A DNA stretch of 35,000 nt from Halichondria panicea (lineage: Eukaryota > Porifera > Demospongiae > Suberitida > Halichondriidae), in assembly GCF_963675165.1 (NCBI RefSeq), contig NC_087387.1, positions 837,501 to 872,500 of the forward strand, read 5' to 3'. Positions within the stretch are counted from its first letter, which is position 1, and every line of letters begins with the position of its first letter. The translations under genes and the position numbers were made by a program. Positions 1 to 9,384 of the stretch are shown here, piece by piece. The notes below the pieces were generated by a model. The model saw only the letters and a list, made by a program, of their open reading frames with translations, searched no databases and was not told where the DNA came from.

Positions 1-672
1 CCCTCCCACTTAACGAACCACCCCCCTTAGAACTAGACGAGAGTTGCGATACTGAGACCACAGGTAGCTATAGTGTGAACGATGTAGGGAGTGACACTAA
101 CATTGATATGGACACACCCCCGCCACGCCCCCCTCTCCCGACCTCTCCAACGAGCAGGTACACTTCACTTGTCTTATATACTGAAAGAAAATTGTTTGCA
201 TGTGTTACTAAAGACAGCTACCTCCGATATTATAGAAGTACATTGCATGTGTTAGACTCCCCAATTGCAAAGCGTCTGTTCACCTAGCTATAAACTGTTA
301 TTATATTCAAATCTACTTTTTTTTCTGCTGTACAGTATTGCTCCTGAACCTACATCACAGCCACCTAACGGCTTCGCTGACGTGCCCCCTCCTCAACCGA
401 CACAATCTAACCCCCTGACTGTCAGCGACCACGCCTCTGCTTCAGCCGAGGAACCCGGACACAAGAGCACGCCTCTAGCCGAGTGGGGTGTGGAAGAAGT
501 GGGGAAGTGGCTGAGAGAGATCGGACTGGCTGAATATTCCGAATCATTTGAAGAGAATGAGATAGTTGGTGAACACTTGTTGGACCTAAGTAAGGACGAG
601 CTGAAAGAATTAGGGATTAAGAAAATTGGACATCAGAAGAAATTTCAGGCAAAACTCTCTTCACTGTCGTAA
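1..672 (+). CDS. C-terminal exons of a SAM-domain protein (partial)
   Basis: Two coding exons are visible. The first runs from the window edge to 157 and stays open in one frame. It encodes an acidic then proline-rich stretch (PPPRPPLPTSPTS) and ends at AG|GTACAC. The second starts at 336 after a CTGTACAG acceptor; the junction rebuilds a Ser codon. It encodes a proline-rich linker and then a complete SAM domain, with the typical core WGVEEVGKWLREIGL, YSESFEENEI, LLDLSKDELKELGI and GHQKKFQAKL. SAM domains mediate protein-protein or occasionally RNA interactions, so the partner cannot be inferred. The TAA stop at 670-672 overlaps a perfect splice donor (GTAAGT, 669-674), so this could be an internal exon. 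I take the stop as the end because no further coding exon is visible before the convergent acid phosphatase gene. The rest of the protein lies outside the window, and the family beyond 'SAM protein' is not identified. Confidence 0.75.
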
Positions 673-1043
673 GTAGTTTTCACGAACAATTTTCTTGTGT
701 ATAAGTACTGACTGGATTTGTGTATACATGCACACCACCATTGTCCATGCAACTTTTGTGTCACTTTTTTGATTTTTTGACGTATATATTTCGTTTCCAA
801 AACATTTTACGTAAGAATTAAATTTTGGTTTTACATTGTTCAATAATAACAGTAGTAATTATATAATTTAAGGTCTCGTATATATACAACATTTAAACAG
901 ACTCCAGTACATGTAACAATGAGTTCAACGTATGTAATAGCTAAGCTATAATTATAACTCATTAAAGTAAAAAAAAAAAATGTTATTGCCTAACATTAAA
1001 ATAATTATGCAGCGCTCAAAAATAAATGACTGTTAATTACAAA
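673..1043. other. Convergent intergenic spacer
   Basis: AT-rich sequence between the SAM gene (+) and acid phosphatase copy 1 (-). It should hold both 3' UTRs. I see no additional coding exon, no clear AATAAA in the expected orientation for either gene, and no repeat structure apart from a poly-A run near 970. Confidence 0.5.
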
Positions 1044-1653
1044 TTAAGCTCTATTAAATTGGTCGTAGTTGTATTTTTTGCTTCTCTTACGCATGATCAC
1101 CATGGCAATAATTAGCAGGACAATCACAATCACCAACGCAGCCACCACCAGTCCAAACGCTGTTCCTGTTGGTGTGTGTGTGGGTGTGGAGTGTGGGGGT
1201 GTCATTAGTGCTTGTTGTGCCTCTGTGTCTATGAACGTACACTCATGCAGTGTGCAACAGTGCGTGCTGTGGTATATATATATATATATAGCATACTAAA
1301 ATCAATAACTATTTGCTATTAGCAAGAGATATAGCACATAAAATAGCAAGTTAATTTCGCTATTAACAAGAGACATGAAATAGCAACAACAACAACACAT
1401 TGTCATAACATTATACCTTAATGGGGGTGACTTACCGAGACTACCACTAGATTGTGAGGGGGAGGACACACTGCACTCCTGTTCAATATCACTGGGTATG
1501 AGCGGTGTCACGAACCTAGCCGGGGTACAAGGATAAAAAGATAAGATAAGACACAACACTGTATATGTTGCAACGACTATATAATTATGATGATCATCAT
1601 TCTATATACTGACTATAACGTGCCTTGTAATAGCTGGAAGTTATTACTACCTA

Positions 1654-1686
<33 letters not shown>

Positions 1687-4074
1687 ACCCACACACTCAC
1701 ACACACACACAAGCCACCCACCCACACACACAAGCCACCCACACACACACTCCCACACACACATACACACTCACACACCCACACACACTACAAACTCAGC
1801 CGCTATAATTGACGTACGTTTTAAACTCTTCCAAAGTACAGTAGTGTCTGTCAGCACAATGACTTGATTCCGGTAATTCCAGAAGAGTAAAATTTACCCC
1901 ATCCGGACCCAACCTCAGCGAGAGCTGGATTTGGTACAGCCTGTAAAGAGATTAACTTTGAACCTAAGCAGCTAGACGAACTCACTCTATGCTGGGGTCA
2001 AAGTACAGCTCCACTACAAAGGCTGTTGCGTACGGTGGCTGTTTCCCGTTGAATACTCCCAGAGCGGACAGCATACACGTAACAGTGGTGTCGTGCTGTA
2101 ATTAATTTCTAATATCAGAACACACACATCAAATACTAAGCAAAACAAGTGAAAGTGAAACTAATTAATATTAATAATTAATTATACAAAGTACATACTT
2201 ATAGTTATTTGCAATATGCTTCTAATTCTACTCAATAAACTTACAGCAGAGTAGAGAAAGAGCTTTGAGGTTGTATCACTTTTATTGGCTACGCTCTGCA
2301 TGTCTCCAAGCAGCTTGCCCAACCAAACACCTGAGGGCATGTCACCGTTACCATAGTGACTGTGTGCACACACACACACAATAATCTCTTACCAGCAGTA
2401 AGTCTGTTCTTTTGTCTAGAGCTGAAGAACAACCCCAGAGTGTAGTCATTAAGCGTTGCTAGCTTAGCCATAATCTCAGCAGTAGCCCACGAGGGAGATT
2501 GCTTACCCTCCGTGACATTCTGAGCATAGAGAAAGATGTAGATACATGTATAGGGAAAATAGAACAAAAATGCTTGTGTATTCTTCAACGTGTCTAGATC
2601 AGATGCCAGATGCTTATTCCCCAAGCGTAAATCCTACGGCTAGATACTTTCGATATACAAAGATCTGTAGCTTTTCTGGGAGCTCTATAATTTATTGCTT
2701 TACTGTATATATCATAGTTGTGTGTTACATAGATCGCCACACTATGGTAACCAAGACTTACCTCAACAAACACAGAATCTTTTATACTCCAAACGTTGGA
2801 AAGATCGATAGCCGGAAGTCCAGTGTATCCTTGCAGCTCAGCAAAGAAAGCCTATACACAATAAACTATCACGATAGAGCCTGAGGGGCAATGTTATAAC
2901 TTGAACAAAGTACCTTATTGTCAGCTTCCATTTTCTGATACTCGGCAGTTGTTTTGTCAGCTTCTCGTAGCTTACTGTACGCAGGGCAATCGTCATAGCC
3001 ACGGAGCATCTGCACAAATGAAATAGAATAATGAAAAGGCCTCACTGAGCGATGCTATATGACATAGTTACTCTAAACCCATTAAAGTTTCATCATAAGT
3101 TGTGTAGTCTTGGATTATGCCCACTGATGCATACACCGTATAGCGGGTATTTCCGAGGATATAAATGTTTGTGGTTTTCGTAAGCATGTACTGCGAACAT
3201 GTATACGCACACATTTATTATCACATGCTGCAAAAAGGCTGCTATTCCGCGAAAGTTTATTCCCTCGAAATATACTCGCTATACGGTAGTATAATACTAA
3301 AACAGCAATACATTATTAATGGTGAGCTCACATGATCATTCTCCTTAGACACAGTATGTATTGGGATTGGTTGCCACGCTATTGAGTCATTAAACCTCTG
3401 AAAAAAAAAGTGTCACATTTTCTGGAGATACAGTCGATTTTAAAATTACTTACTTGACTGTTATCTGGTGGATAGAGAGCGGAAAGCAACGCACCCCCAC
3501 TCATTAAGGTACGGTCCACATCTGTACTCCTCACGTTCACCTGCATGATGGGGGGAGTTCATGGGTATGGGATAAGGGGGTGAAATGTGGGATAACATAG
3601 GTGGATGGTTGCGGTTACCTGCACACGTGTGTAGTTTGGATGCAGGAAGTTTGGGTACGTGTCAGTCACATATCTGGCTCTAAGCAAACTGCCCAGCTGC
3701 TCCTCCTGTTGCATGCCTGCCTGTGTGTGTAGTGTGTGTAGTGTGTGGCGTGGGAAGTGTGCAGGCTCACTATTGAGAGTTGGCCGAAGCCTTGGGGCCA
3801 GTCAGATTCATGATATTGGTCTTTGGGGTATGTCACTATTGGTGACCGATCTCCATGACGAAATACCTAAAATGCACACAAAACAGCGTATTATAATGTA
3901 CACAATCATACAAAAGGTCTTGCAATTTGACCCACAAGGTGATTTATAATTATACAGCACTTATAATAGATATATACAGCATACCACAGAGGACAGTAGC
4001 AGCTGTGGCTCTGCTTGGAGACCTATGAAGCAGCAGTTTAGAAGAACTATCACTAGAACTTGAGCAGCAATCAT
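1044..4074 (-). CDS. Histidine acid phosphatase, membrane-anchored, tandem copy 1
   Basis: Branch-2 histidine phosphatase (prostatic/lysosomal acid phosphatase type) that hydrolyses phosphomonoesters in the lumen or outside the cell. Thirteen exons: 4074-3985, 3866-3771, 3720-3619, 3540-3454, 3397-3332, 3009-2914, 2851-2762, 2519-2393, 2330-2245, 2095-1986, 1940-1818, 1515-1436, 1165-1044. All are GT-AG and phase-consistent, giving 424 residues. Seen: signal peptide ([21 protein letters not shown]); catalytic RHGDRSP with nucleophile His34; RSTDVDRT (Arg100); HDTT (His281, Asp282); FGQLS-I-A-GMQQ. The last exon gives a hydrophobic helix ([19 protein letters not shown]), a basic stop-transfer (MRKRSKK) and a short tail with YDQF, a YxxPhi-type sorting motif as in lysosomal acid phosphatase. 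A second acceptor at 1223/1222 would add 19 in-frame stalk residues. Convergent with the SAM gene; a paralogue lies just upstream. Family certain; lysosomal location inferred. Confidence 0.9.
1653..1797. repeat. (CA)n microsatellite, interrupted
   Basis: Imperfect CA run with CCCACACA and AAGCCACC interruptions in the intron between exons 11 and 12 of acid phosphatase copy 1. Copy 2 has a purer CA run at the equivalent place, so the microsatellite predates the duplication. Confidence 0.85.
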
Positions 4075-4850
4075 CTTCTCTCTCTGGCCGGCTAGCAGTA
4101 GTAGCTCTAGCTCTCTCTGCTCTAGCTAGCTTCCAGCATAGATTTTATTGTGCTTCCAGTTATGCTTCCAGTGTTGTGATTGCCACGCCCCCTAATTCAC
4201 TTAGGGGGGGCGTGGGTGGCTAGCTCCTGCATCAGGACAATCACAATCACCGGACCCTTCTTTGATCTGTCCATGATCCACACGTACACATAATTATATA
4301 GATACTATAAATTACATCCCACACTCTTCCTACTCTCTCCATACAACCAGGACAGGTGTGATACACGTACTGAGCTTATAAAGTAGGGCTTTTGTAATTT
4401 ATAGTATCTATGGTCCACATGTGTTTAGCTAGCTTCCCGAGTAGTTTCTCATCCTAATACTGACGTAACCTAATGGCACTGCTGCTAAGCAAGCCTTGTT
4501 TTGTCTACTTAGCCAGTGAATAGACACCTGAAATCTTAAGACGTTCTTATGGTGGCCGATAGGAGTCGCCCACCCCGCTTGCCGCCCTCTTATGCCACTA
4601 CTAAATATGCGTTCTCTTTTTATAAAACCCTAGCTCATAGACATTCCTTTTTTGTTAGCGTAATCCCTATTTAGAACTCTCCGCCTAAATGTTATCAGTA
4701 GCTCTAGTCCATGTCCTGTATACTTCCTTTTGCATTGAACATTCATAAATAAATAGAACATGAAAGAGGCATATCGCATGCAGAGGAGGGATGATGCCGA
4801 TCGATACATGGGACGAGAAACTGAATAATAATTGAGGAGTTTGTGTGGCG
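4075..4850. other. Spacer between the two acid phosphatase genes
   Basis: Upstream region of copy 1 and 3' region of copy 2 (both on the minus strand). The stretch 4461-4545 resembles 8125-8205 upstream of copy 2 (shared TGTTTTGTCTA and CACCTGAAATC blocks), so the duplicated unit includes about 450 bases of promoter side. The old transmembrane/tail reading frame of copy 2 continues open into this spacer. No separate gene seen. Confidence 0.55.
4298..4411. repeat. Short inverted repeat (19-bp arms)
   Basis: ATAGATACTATAAATTACA at 4298-4316 is repeated as its perfect reverse complement at 4393-4411, with a 76-base loop. It could be a small foldback element or a stable hairpin. No target-site duplication was recognised. 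Confidence 0.6.
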
Positions 4851-5335
4851 TTAAATGTGTCGTAGTGATACTGTTTGCTTCTCAATCCACCATGGCAAAT
4901 TAGCAGGACAATCACAATCACCAATGCAGCCACCACCAGTCGTAAAAGTTATTCCTGTAATAAATAGCATGCTAAATTTGCTATTAGCAAAATACATGAA
5001 ATATATAAGCAATAATGGTAATTATATGCTAAAAGCCAATACTGCACCTTAATGGTGTAGAGGTGACTTACCGAGACTACCACTAGATTGTGAGGGGGAG
5101 GACACACTGCACTCCTGTTCAATATCACTAGGTATGAGCGGTGTCACGAACCTGTATGGGTACAAGGGATAAAGATAAGACATACACATGCACACATGTT
5201 GCAACGACTATATACATATCCTTGAGGCTTCTACATGCATGTATTACAACTGACTGACATGTACACACACTCAAGGAAGGAAATGCAGATGTTCTAAACA
5301 TACACACACACACACATACACACACACGCACACGC

Positions 5336-5401
<66 letters not shown>

Positions 5402-7995
5402 AGCTGCTATATGATTGACGTACGTTTTAAACTCTTCCATAGTACAGTAGTATCTGTTTGCACAATGGGATGATTCCGGAACTTCCAGAATATTAAAAGT
5501 TACCCCATCCGGACCCAACCTCAGTGAGAACTGGATATAGTGCAGTCTGTAAGGTAATTAATCTCTAAACCTTGAACCCAAACAGACAAACACACCCTGA
5601 GTTGGGATTAAAGTACAGCTCCACTAGAAAGGCCGTCGCGTACGGTGGCTGTTTCCCGTCGAATAGCCCCAGGGCAGACATCATACACGCAACAGTGGTG
5701 TCGTGCTGTGACAACACTCATGCATGCATACGTAGTAGGGCAATGACTACAGAATATTGTACAGTGGAACCTCATAACGACCACCACCTGATCGAGAACG
5801 AACTCAGGATTGAAAGTACGTAATTGCTTCACTCTCTTTTGGTTCCCAATCTCCTCCCATTACATCGACTTTCTGTTTATTTTGGGTGCACCAAGCATGG
5901 GCCGCGTGATCGAAACAATGTCGTTTCCAATCCCCTCTACTATCATAGACAGTACAATGCCTTATGAAGTACTAGTGAAAGTGAAACAATTAATACACAA
6001 AGTAGGTACTTATACTAGTTCACTTACAGCAGAGTAGAGAAAGAGCTTTGAGGTTGTATCACTCTTATTGGCTACGCTCTGCATGTCTCCAAGCAGCTTG
6101 CCCAACCAAACACCTGAGGGCATGTCATCATCACAACCACAGTCAGGTACACACACACAATACTCTCTTACCGGCAGTTAGTCTGTTCTTCTCTTTAGAG
6201 TTGAAGAACAATCCCATAATGTAGTCAGTAAGTTCTGCTAGCTTAGTCATAATCTCAGTGGTGGCCCACGAGGGAGATTGCTTACCCTCTGTGACATTCT
6301 AGAGATATAGGGAAAACAATGGCTAGATACTGTATGGGAGCTCCATATTACATAGCATAGCAGTATATTATACATAGATCGGCAATATAAATTATTGCTT
6401 TTGGGTACAAAAATTCACACATAACCAAGAAAACAAGGGCTAAACCTTACCTCAGCAAACACAGAATCTTTTATACTCCTAATGTTGGACATATTAACAG
6501 CCTCTAGTCCAGTGTGTCCTTGCAGCGTAACAAAGAAACCCTGCACAACGTACACAATTCATCACTAGAGCCTGAGGGGCAATGTTGTTGTTGATTAAAG
6601 TATACCTCGTTTTCAGCTACAATTCGCTGATACTCAACAGTTGTTTTGTCAGCATCCTTAAGCTTACTGTATGCAGGACAATTACGATGGCCACGAAGCA
6701 TCTGCATAAATTAATAATGAAAGTGCCTCACTGAATTGTGAGCTCACATGATCATTCTCCTTAGCCATGGTGTGTATTGGGATTGGTTGCCATGCTATTG
6801 AGTCATTGAACCTCTGAAAAAAATAATGTCACATTTTCCGGAGATACTATATAGTTAAAATTACTTACTTGACTGTTATCTGGTGGATAGAGAGCTGAAA
6901 GCATCGCTGACGCACTCATTAAGGTACGGTCCATATCTGTACTCCTCACGTTCACCTGCATGATGGGGTGAGTTCAAGGGTATGGGATAAGAGGGTGAAA
7001 TGTGGGATAACATAGGTGGATGGTTGCGGTTACCTGCACACGCGTGTAGTTTGGATGCAGGAAGTTTGGGTACGTGTCAGTCACATATCTGGCTCTAAGC
7101 AAACCGCCCAGCTGCTCCTCCTGTTGCATGCCTGCCTGTGTGTGTAGTGTGTGTGGTGTGGAGTGTGTGTGTGTAGCGTGGGAAGTGTGCAGGCTCACTA
7201 TTGAGAGTTGGCCGAAGCCTTGGGGCCAGTCAGATTCATGATATTGGTCTTTGGGGTATGTCACTATTGGTGACCGATCTCCATGACGAAACACCTAAAA
7301 TGCACACAAAACAGCATAATTATCATAATGTACACAATCATACAAAAGGTCTTGCAATTTGACCCACAAGGTGATTTATATTTACCGTATTCACCCGAAT
7401 TACCGGGACACTCTATTCTAAGGGACACTTCGGACTTACGTAATTTTTTTCATTCTATATTAAGGAACAACAGGAAATGTAAATATTTTTAGACGTCCCG
7501 ATCTAATTAGGACGAAAAAGAGCACGTTAGCTCGATAGAGACTCAAAACTCTTAGAAACTCTCTGGATTCTACTCTCTGGCACCGTAATATGTCACTGAC
7601 GGTTGAAGACACCTTTGTAGACATGGAACCCGCGTACACAGCTTCTAAACTGCACAAAAGACATTTTAGCTGCATAGCTAGCCTCGGCCTGGAATCGAGG
7701 CCGTGTACATACCTTAAATGGGGAAATATTCGTTCTAATTACTACGGGACACCCTAATATAAGGGACACTTCGACTTTAACGTAATTTTTCTTGCTCTAT
7801 TCCAAAGGACACTGCAAGCCGTAATTATTTTTTTGTGTCCCGGTAATTCGGGTGAATACGGGTATACAGCACTTATAATAGATCTATAATTTATATACAG
7901 CATACCACAGAGGACAGTAGCAGCTGTGGCTCTGCTTGGAGACCTATGAAGCAGCAGTTTAGAAGAACTATCACTAGAATTTGAGCAGCAATCAT
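4851..7995 (-). CDS. Histidine acid phosphatase, tandem copy 2, lacking the membrane anchor
   Basis: Paralogue of copy 1 with the same 13-exon structure: 7995-7906, 7294-7199, 7135-7034, 6955-6869, 6813-6748, 6701-6606, 6540-6451, 6298-6172, 6113-6028, 5705-5596, 5546-5424, 5151-5072, 4954-4851. Exons 1-12 have the same lengths as in copy 1 and are all open. The signal peptide, RHGDRSP, RSTDMDRT and HDTT catalytic motifs are intact. In exon 13 one extra base, between the acceptor and the conserved CTGGTGGTGGCTGC, shifts the frame. The in-frame product ends after 33 further hydrophilic, Cys-rich codons at TAA 4853-4851, giving 418 residues with no membrane helix. The helix and a YDTF tail motif remain readable in another frame. 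The donor of exon 10 is weak (GG|GTGTGT). Either a newly secreted enzyme, an early pseudogene, or an assembly error; purifying constraint on exons 1-12 favours a working enzyme. Confidence 0.82.
5300..5399. repeat. (CA)n microsatellite
   Basis: About 100 bases of CA with a few ACGC variants, in the intron between exons 11 and 12 of acid phosphatase copy 2. It is equivalent to the interrupted run in copy 1. Confidence 0.9.
7385..7862. mobile_element. MITE with 27-28-bp terminal inverted repeats and TA target duplication
   Basis: The left end CCGTATTCACCCGAATTACC and the right end (reverse complement CCCGTATTCACCCGAATTAC) are inverted repeats, continuing into GGGACAC on both sides. TA flanks both ends (7383-7384 and 7863-7864). 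Copy 1 of the gene has the uninterrupted site (GATTTATAATTATACAGCAC near 3940-3960), which defines the insertion. Internally, a GGGACAC..AAGGGACACTTCG unit occurs near both ends, on the same strand, and is followed by CGTAATTTTT. There is no transposase frame, so it is non-autonomous. The TA duplication fits Tc1/mariner-like mobilisation (inference). It lies in intron 1 of acid phosphatase copy 2 and postdates the duplication. Confidence 0.88.
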
Positions 7996-8279
7996 CTTCT
8001 CTCTCTCTTCCATAGGCGCTAGGCGCTAGGCTAGGCTAGCGCAGAGCAATCGAGCCACGCCCAACGTTTTTTTTTAGGCATGATAAGAGAGGAAAAAGCC
8101 ACGCCCAACCAACTGCGCAACTACGTCTAATGGTACTGTTGCTGAGCAAGCATGTTTTGTCTATTTAGGCAGCGAATGGCACCTGAAATCGAGACGTTCT
8201 CTAGCTAGTTCATGAGAAACGGAAAAAAAACAACGACACATCACCCGGACACCCCTTGAATTGAGCAAATATCAACACA
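7996..8279. promoter_or_regulatory. Divergent promoter region, acid phosphatase copy 2 / Bcl-2 gene
   Basis: 284 bases separate the two start codons, which point away from each other. It must hold both 5' UTRs and promoters if neither has an upstream non-coding exon. I see no TATA box, but there is a CTAGGCGCTAGGCTAGGCTAG short-repeat stretch at about 8015-8040. The part at 8125-8205 is shared with the upstream region of acid phosphatase copy 1. Confidence 0.4.
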
Positions 8280-8927
8280 ATGTTGGCCATGTTTGAGAGA
8301 CACCCAGTTGCACACAGCTTAAGAAACAATGATGTCGATCTACCAGAACGACAAGTACCTATAGCTATACCACCAGGCAACATCAAAAATATCCGAAGCA
8401 TCCCTCGATCGTACTTGATCATTCACCTCCGCCAACACGGACATCGTGCAGTAGCCGATCGTCTAGTCAACGAAAGAGGCCTGAACTTGAAGATACACAA
8501 CTCCATGCAGAGGATACACGAACGATTAGAAAACGACATTTCTGATCAATTCACAGATCTGGGAACTTTATTTCGCTCGACAAATAATCAAGATTTAAAA
8601 GTGGAGTTCGACTCGGTAGCGGAGAACATATTCAGTGATGCGGTGAACTGGGGATGTGTGCTAACGTTTCTACGATTCTCGTCACAATTTGCTGTGAGGT
8701 GTATATTAAACGCCGATGTCCATATAAGTGCCGCAGATGTACTGGATTGGACGGAGGCTGAAGTGGTTGCTAGGTTTCCACAGCTGGTCGAGGCTAACCC
8801 TGAGATTGCTCGATTACTCGACACTGAGACAGATTGGCACGTGGACATGTCTGCAGTGGCCCTCACTACTGGTCTTGCTGTAACCTTGGTGACTGCTGGA
8901 TTGTTCGCCTTGAAGCGAATTTTATAA
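8280..8927 (+). CDS. Bcl-2 family apoptosis regulator, single exon
   Basis: 215 residues, the usual size for a multidomain Bcl-2 protein. Evidence: a BH1 region FSDAVNWGCVLTFLRFSSQF (about 122-141) matching the family's NWG(R) signature; a BH4-like helix YLIIHLRQHG (about 45-54); a BH3-like amphipathic helix MQRIHERLENDISDQFTDL (about 76-94), aligning as Leu-x3-Gly-Asp with His-Glu replacing Gly-Asp; and a C-terminal membrane anchor (VALTTGLAVTLVTAGLFAL + KRIL), typical of outer-mitochondrial tail-anchored members. The BH1 Arg that normally follows NWG is Cys, and a clear BH2 WxxxGGW is missing; only a lone Trp near residue 186 is visible. Such proteins control mitochondrial permeability; pro- or anti-apoptotic action cannot be read here. 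Start: first ATG; a second ATG three codons later is possible. AATAAA follows at 9046. Confidence 0.83.
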   Translation: MLAMFERHPVAHSLRNNDVDLPERQVPIAIPPGNIKNIRSIPRSYLIIHLRQHGHRAVADRLVNERGLNLKIHNSMQRIHERLENDISDQFTDLGTLFRSTNNQDLKVEFDSVAENIFSDAVNWGCVLTFLRFSSQFAVRCILNADVHISAADVLDWTEAEVVARFPQLVEANPEIARLLDTETDWHVDMSAVALTTGLAVTLVTAGLFALKRIL

Positions 8928-9384
8928 CACTGCAAATTTTTATTGTGAAATGATTTTATATACAGAACACTTTTTGGCATTAATTTAATAGAATGGAATA
9001 GAATTGTGACTAGTTTTTAGCTTTTAAATTGTAGAAATTATGTGAAATAAATAATCACCAGGAGTACTCCTGTTATCACATATCAAATCTGAATGCATGG
9101 CAGCAATCTGAAGGACCTACATGTAGCTGTTGTATAAAACACTGTCCTAGCTCACTGTACGTACAAAATTATTATAGCCAATCCACTGATGATGCATGGC
9201 CGTAAGTATATAATATTATTCATTCATGCCAGCTCAGGTGCCTCTAATTAATATAGTTCATTCATACGGGAACCCCAAGTGGCTTAAATATCACCACCTG
9301 GCAAAATATTATTGTTTGGACGGTTTGTTTAATGGTGTTATGAATTCATTCATGATTTGCACAATAACAACAAACAGAGAGACT
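8928..9384. other. Convergent intergenic spacer
   Basis: 3' region shared by the Bcl-2 gene (+) and THG1 copy A (-). It contains the Bcl-2 poly(A) signal and AT-rich sequence with no further coding signal. The THG1-TRIM duplication starts about 9351, since the sequence ATGATTTGCA onward is shared with 25573 onward. Confidence 0.5.
9046..9051 (+). promoter_or_regulatory. Polyadenylation signal AATAAA of the Bcl-2 gene
   Basis: Canonical AATAAA 119 bases after the Bcl-2 stop codon, the only one in the 3' flank in this orientation before THG1. Confidence 0.6.

Noticed and set aside
5128-5518. Open frames of repeated Cys-Val or Thr-His over CA microsatellites (also 1587-1808, 31139-31499, 31631-31864)
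   Set aside because: They are translations of (CA)n repeats inside introns, with no constraint or start context.
5758-5985. CAGTGGAACCTC in an acid phosphatase copy 2 intron, resembling a pogo/Tigger-type terminal repeat
   Set aside because: No matching inverted end or clear TA duplication was found, so the element could not be bounded, although copy 2 does have extra sequence here compared with copy 1.
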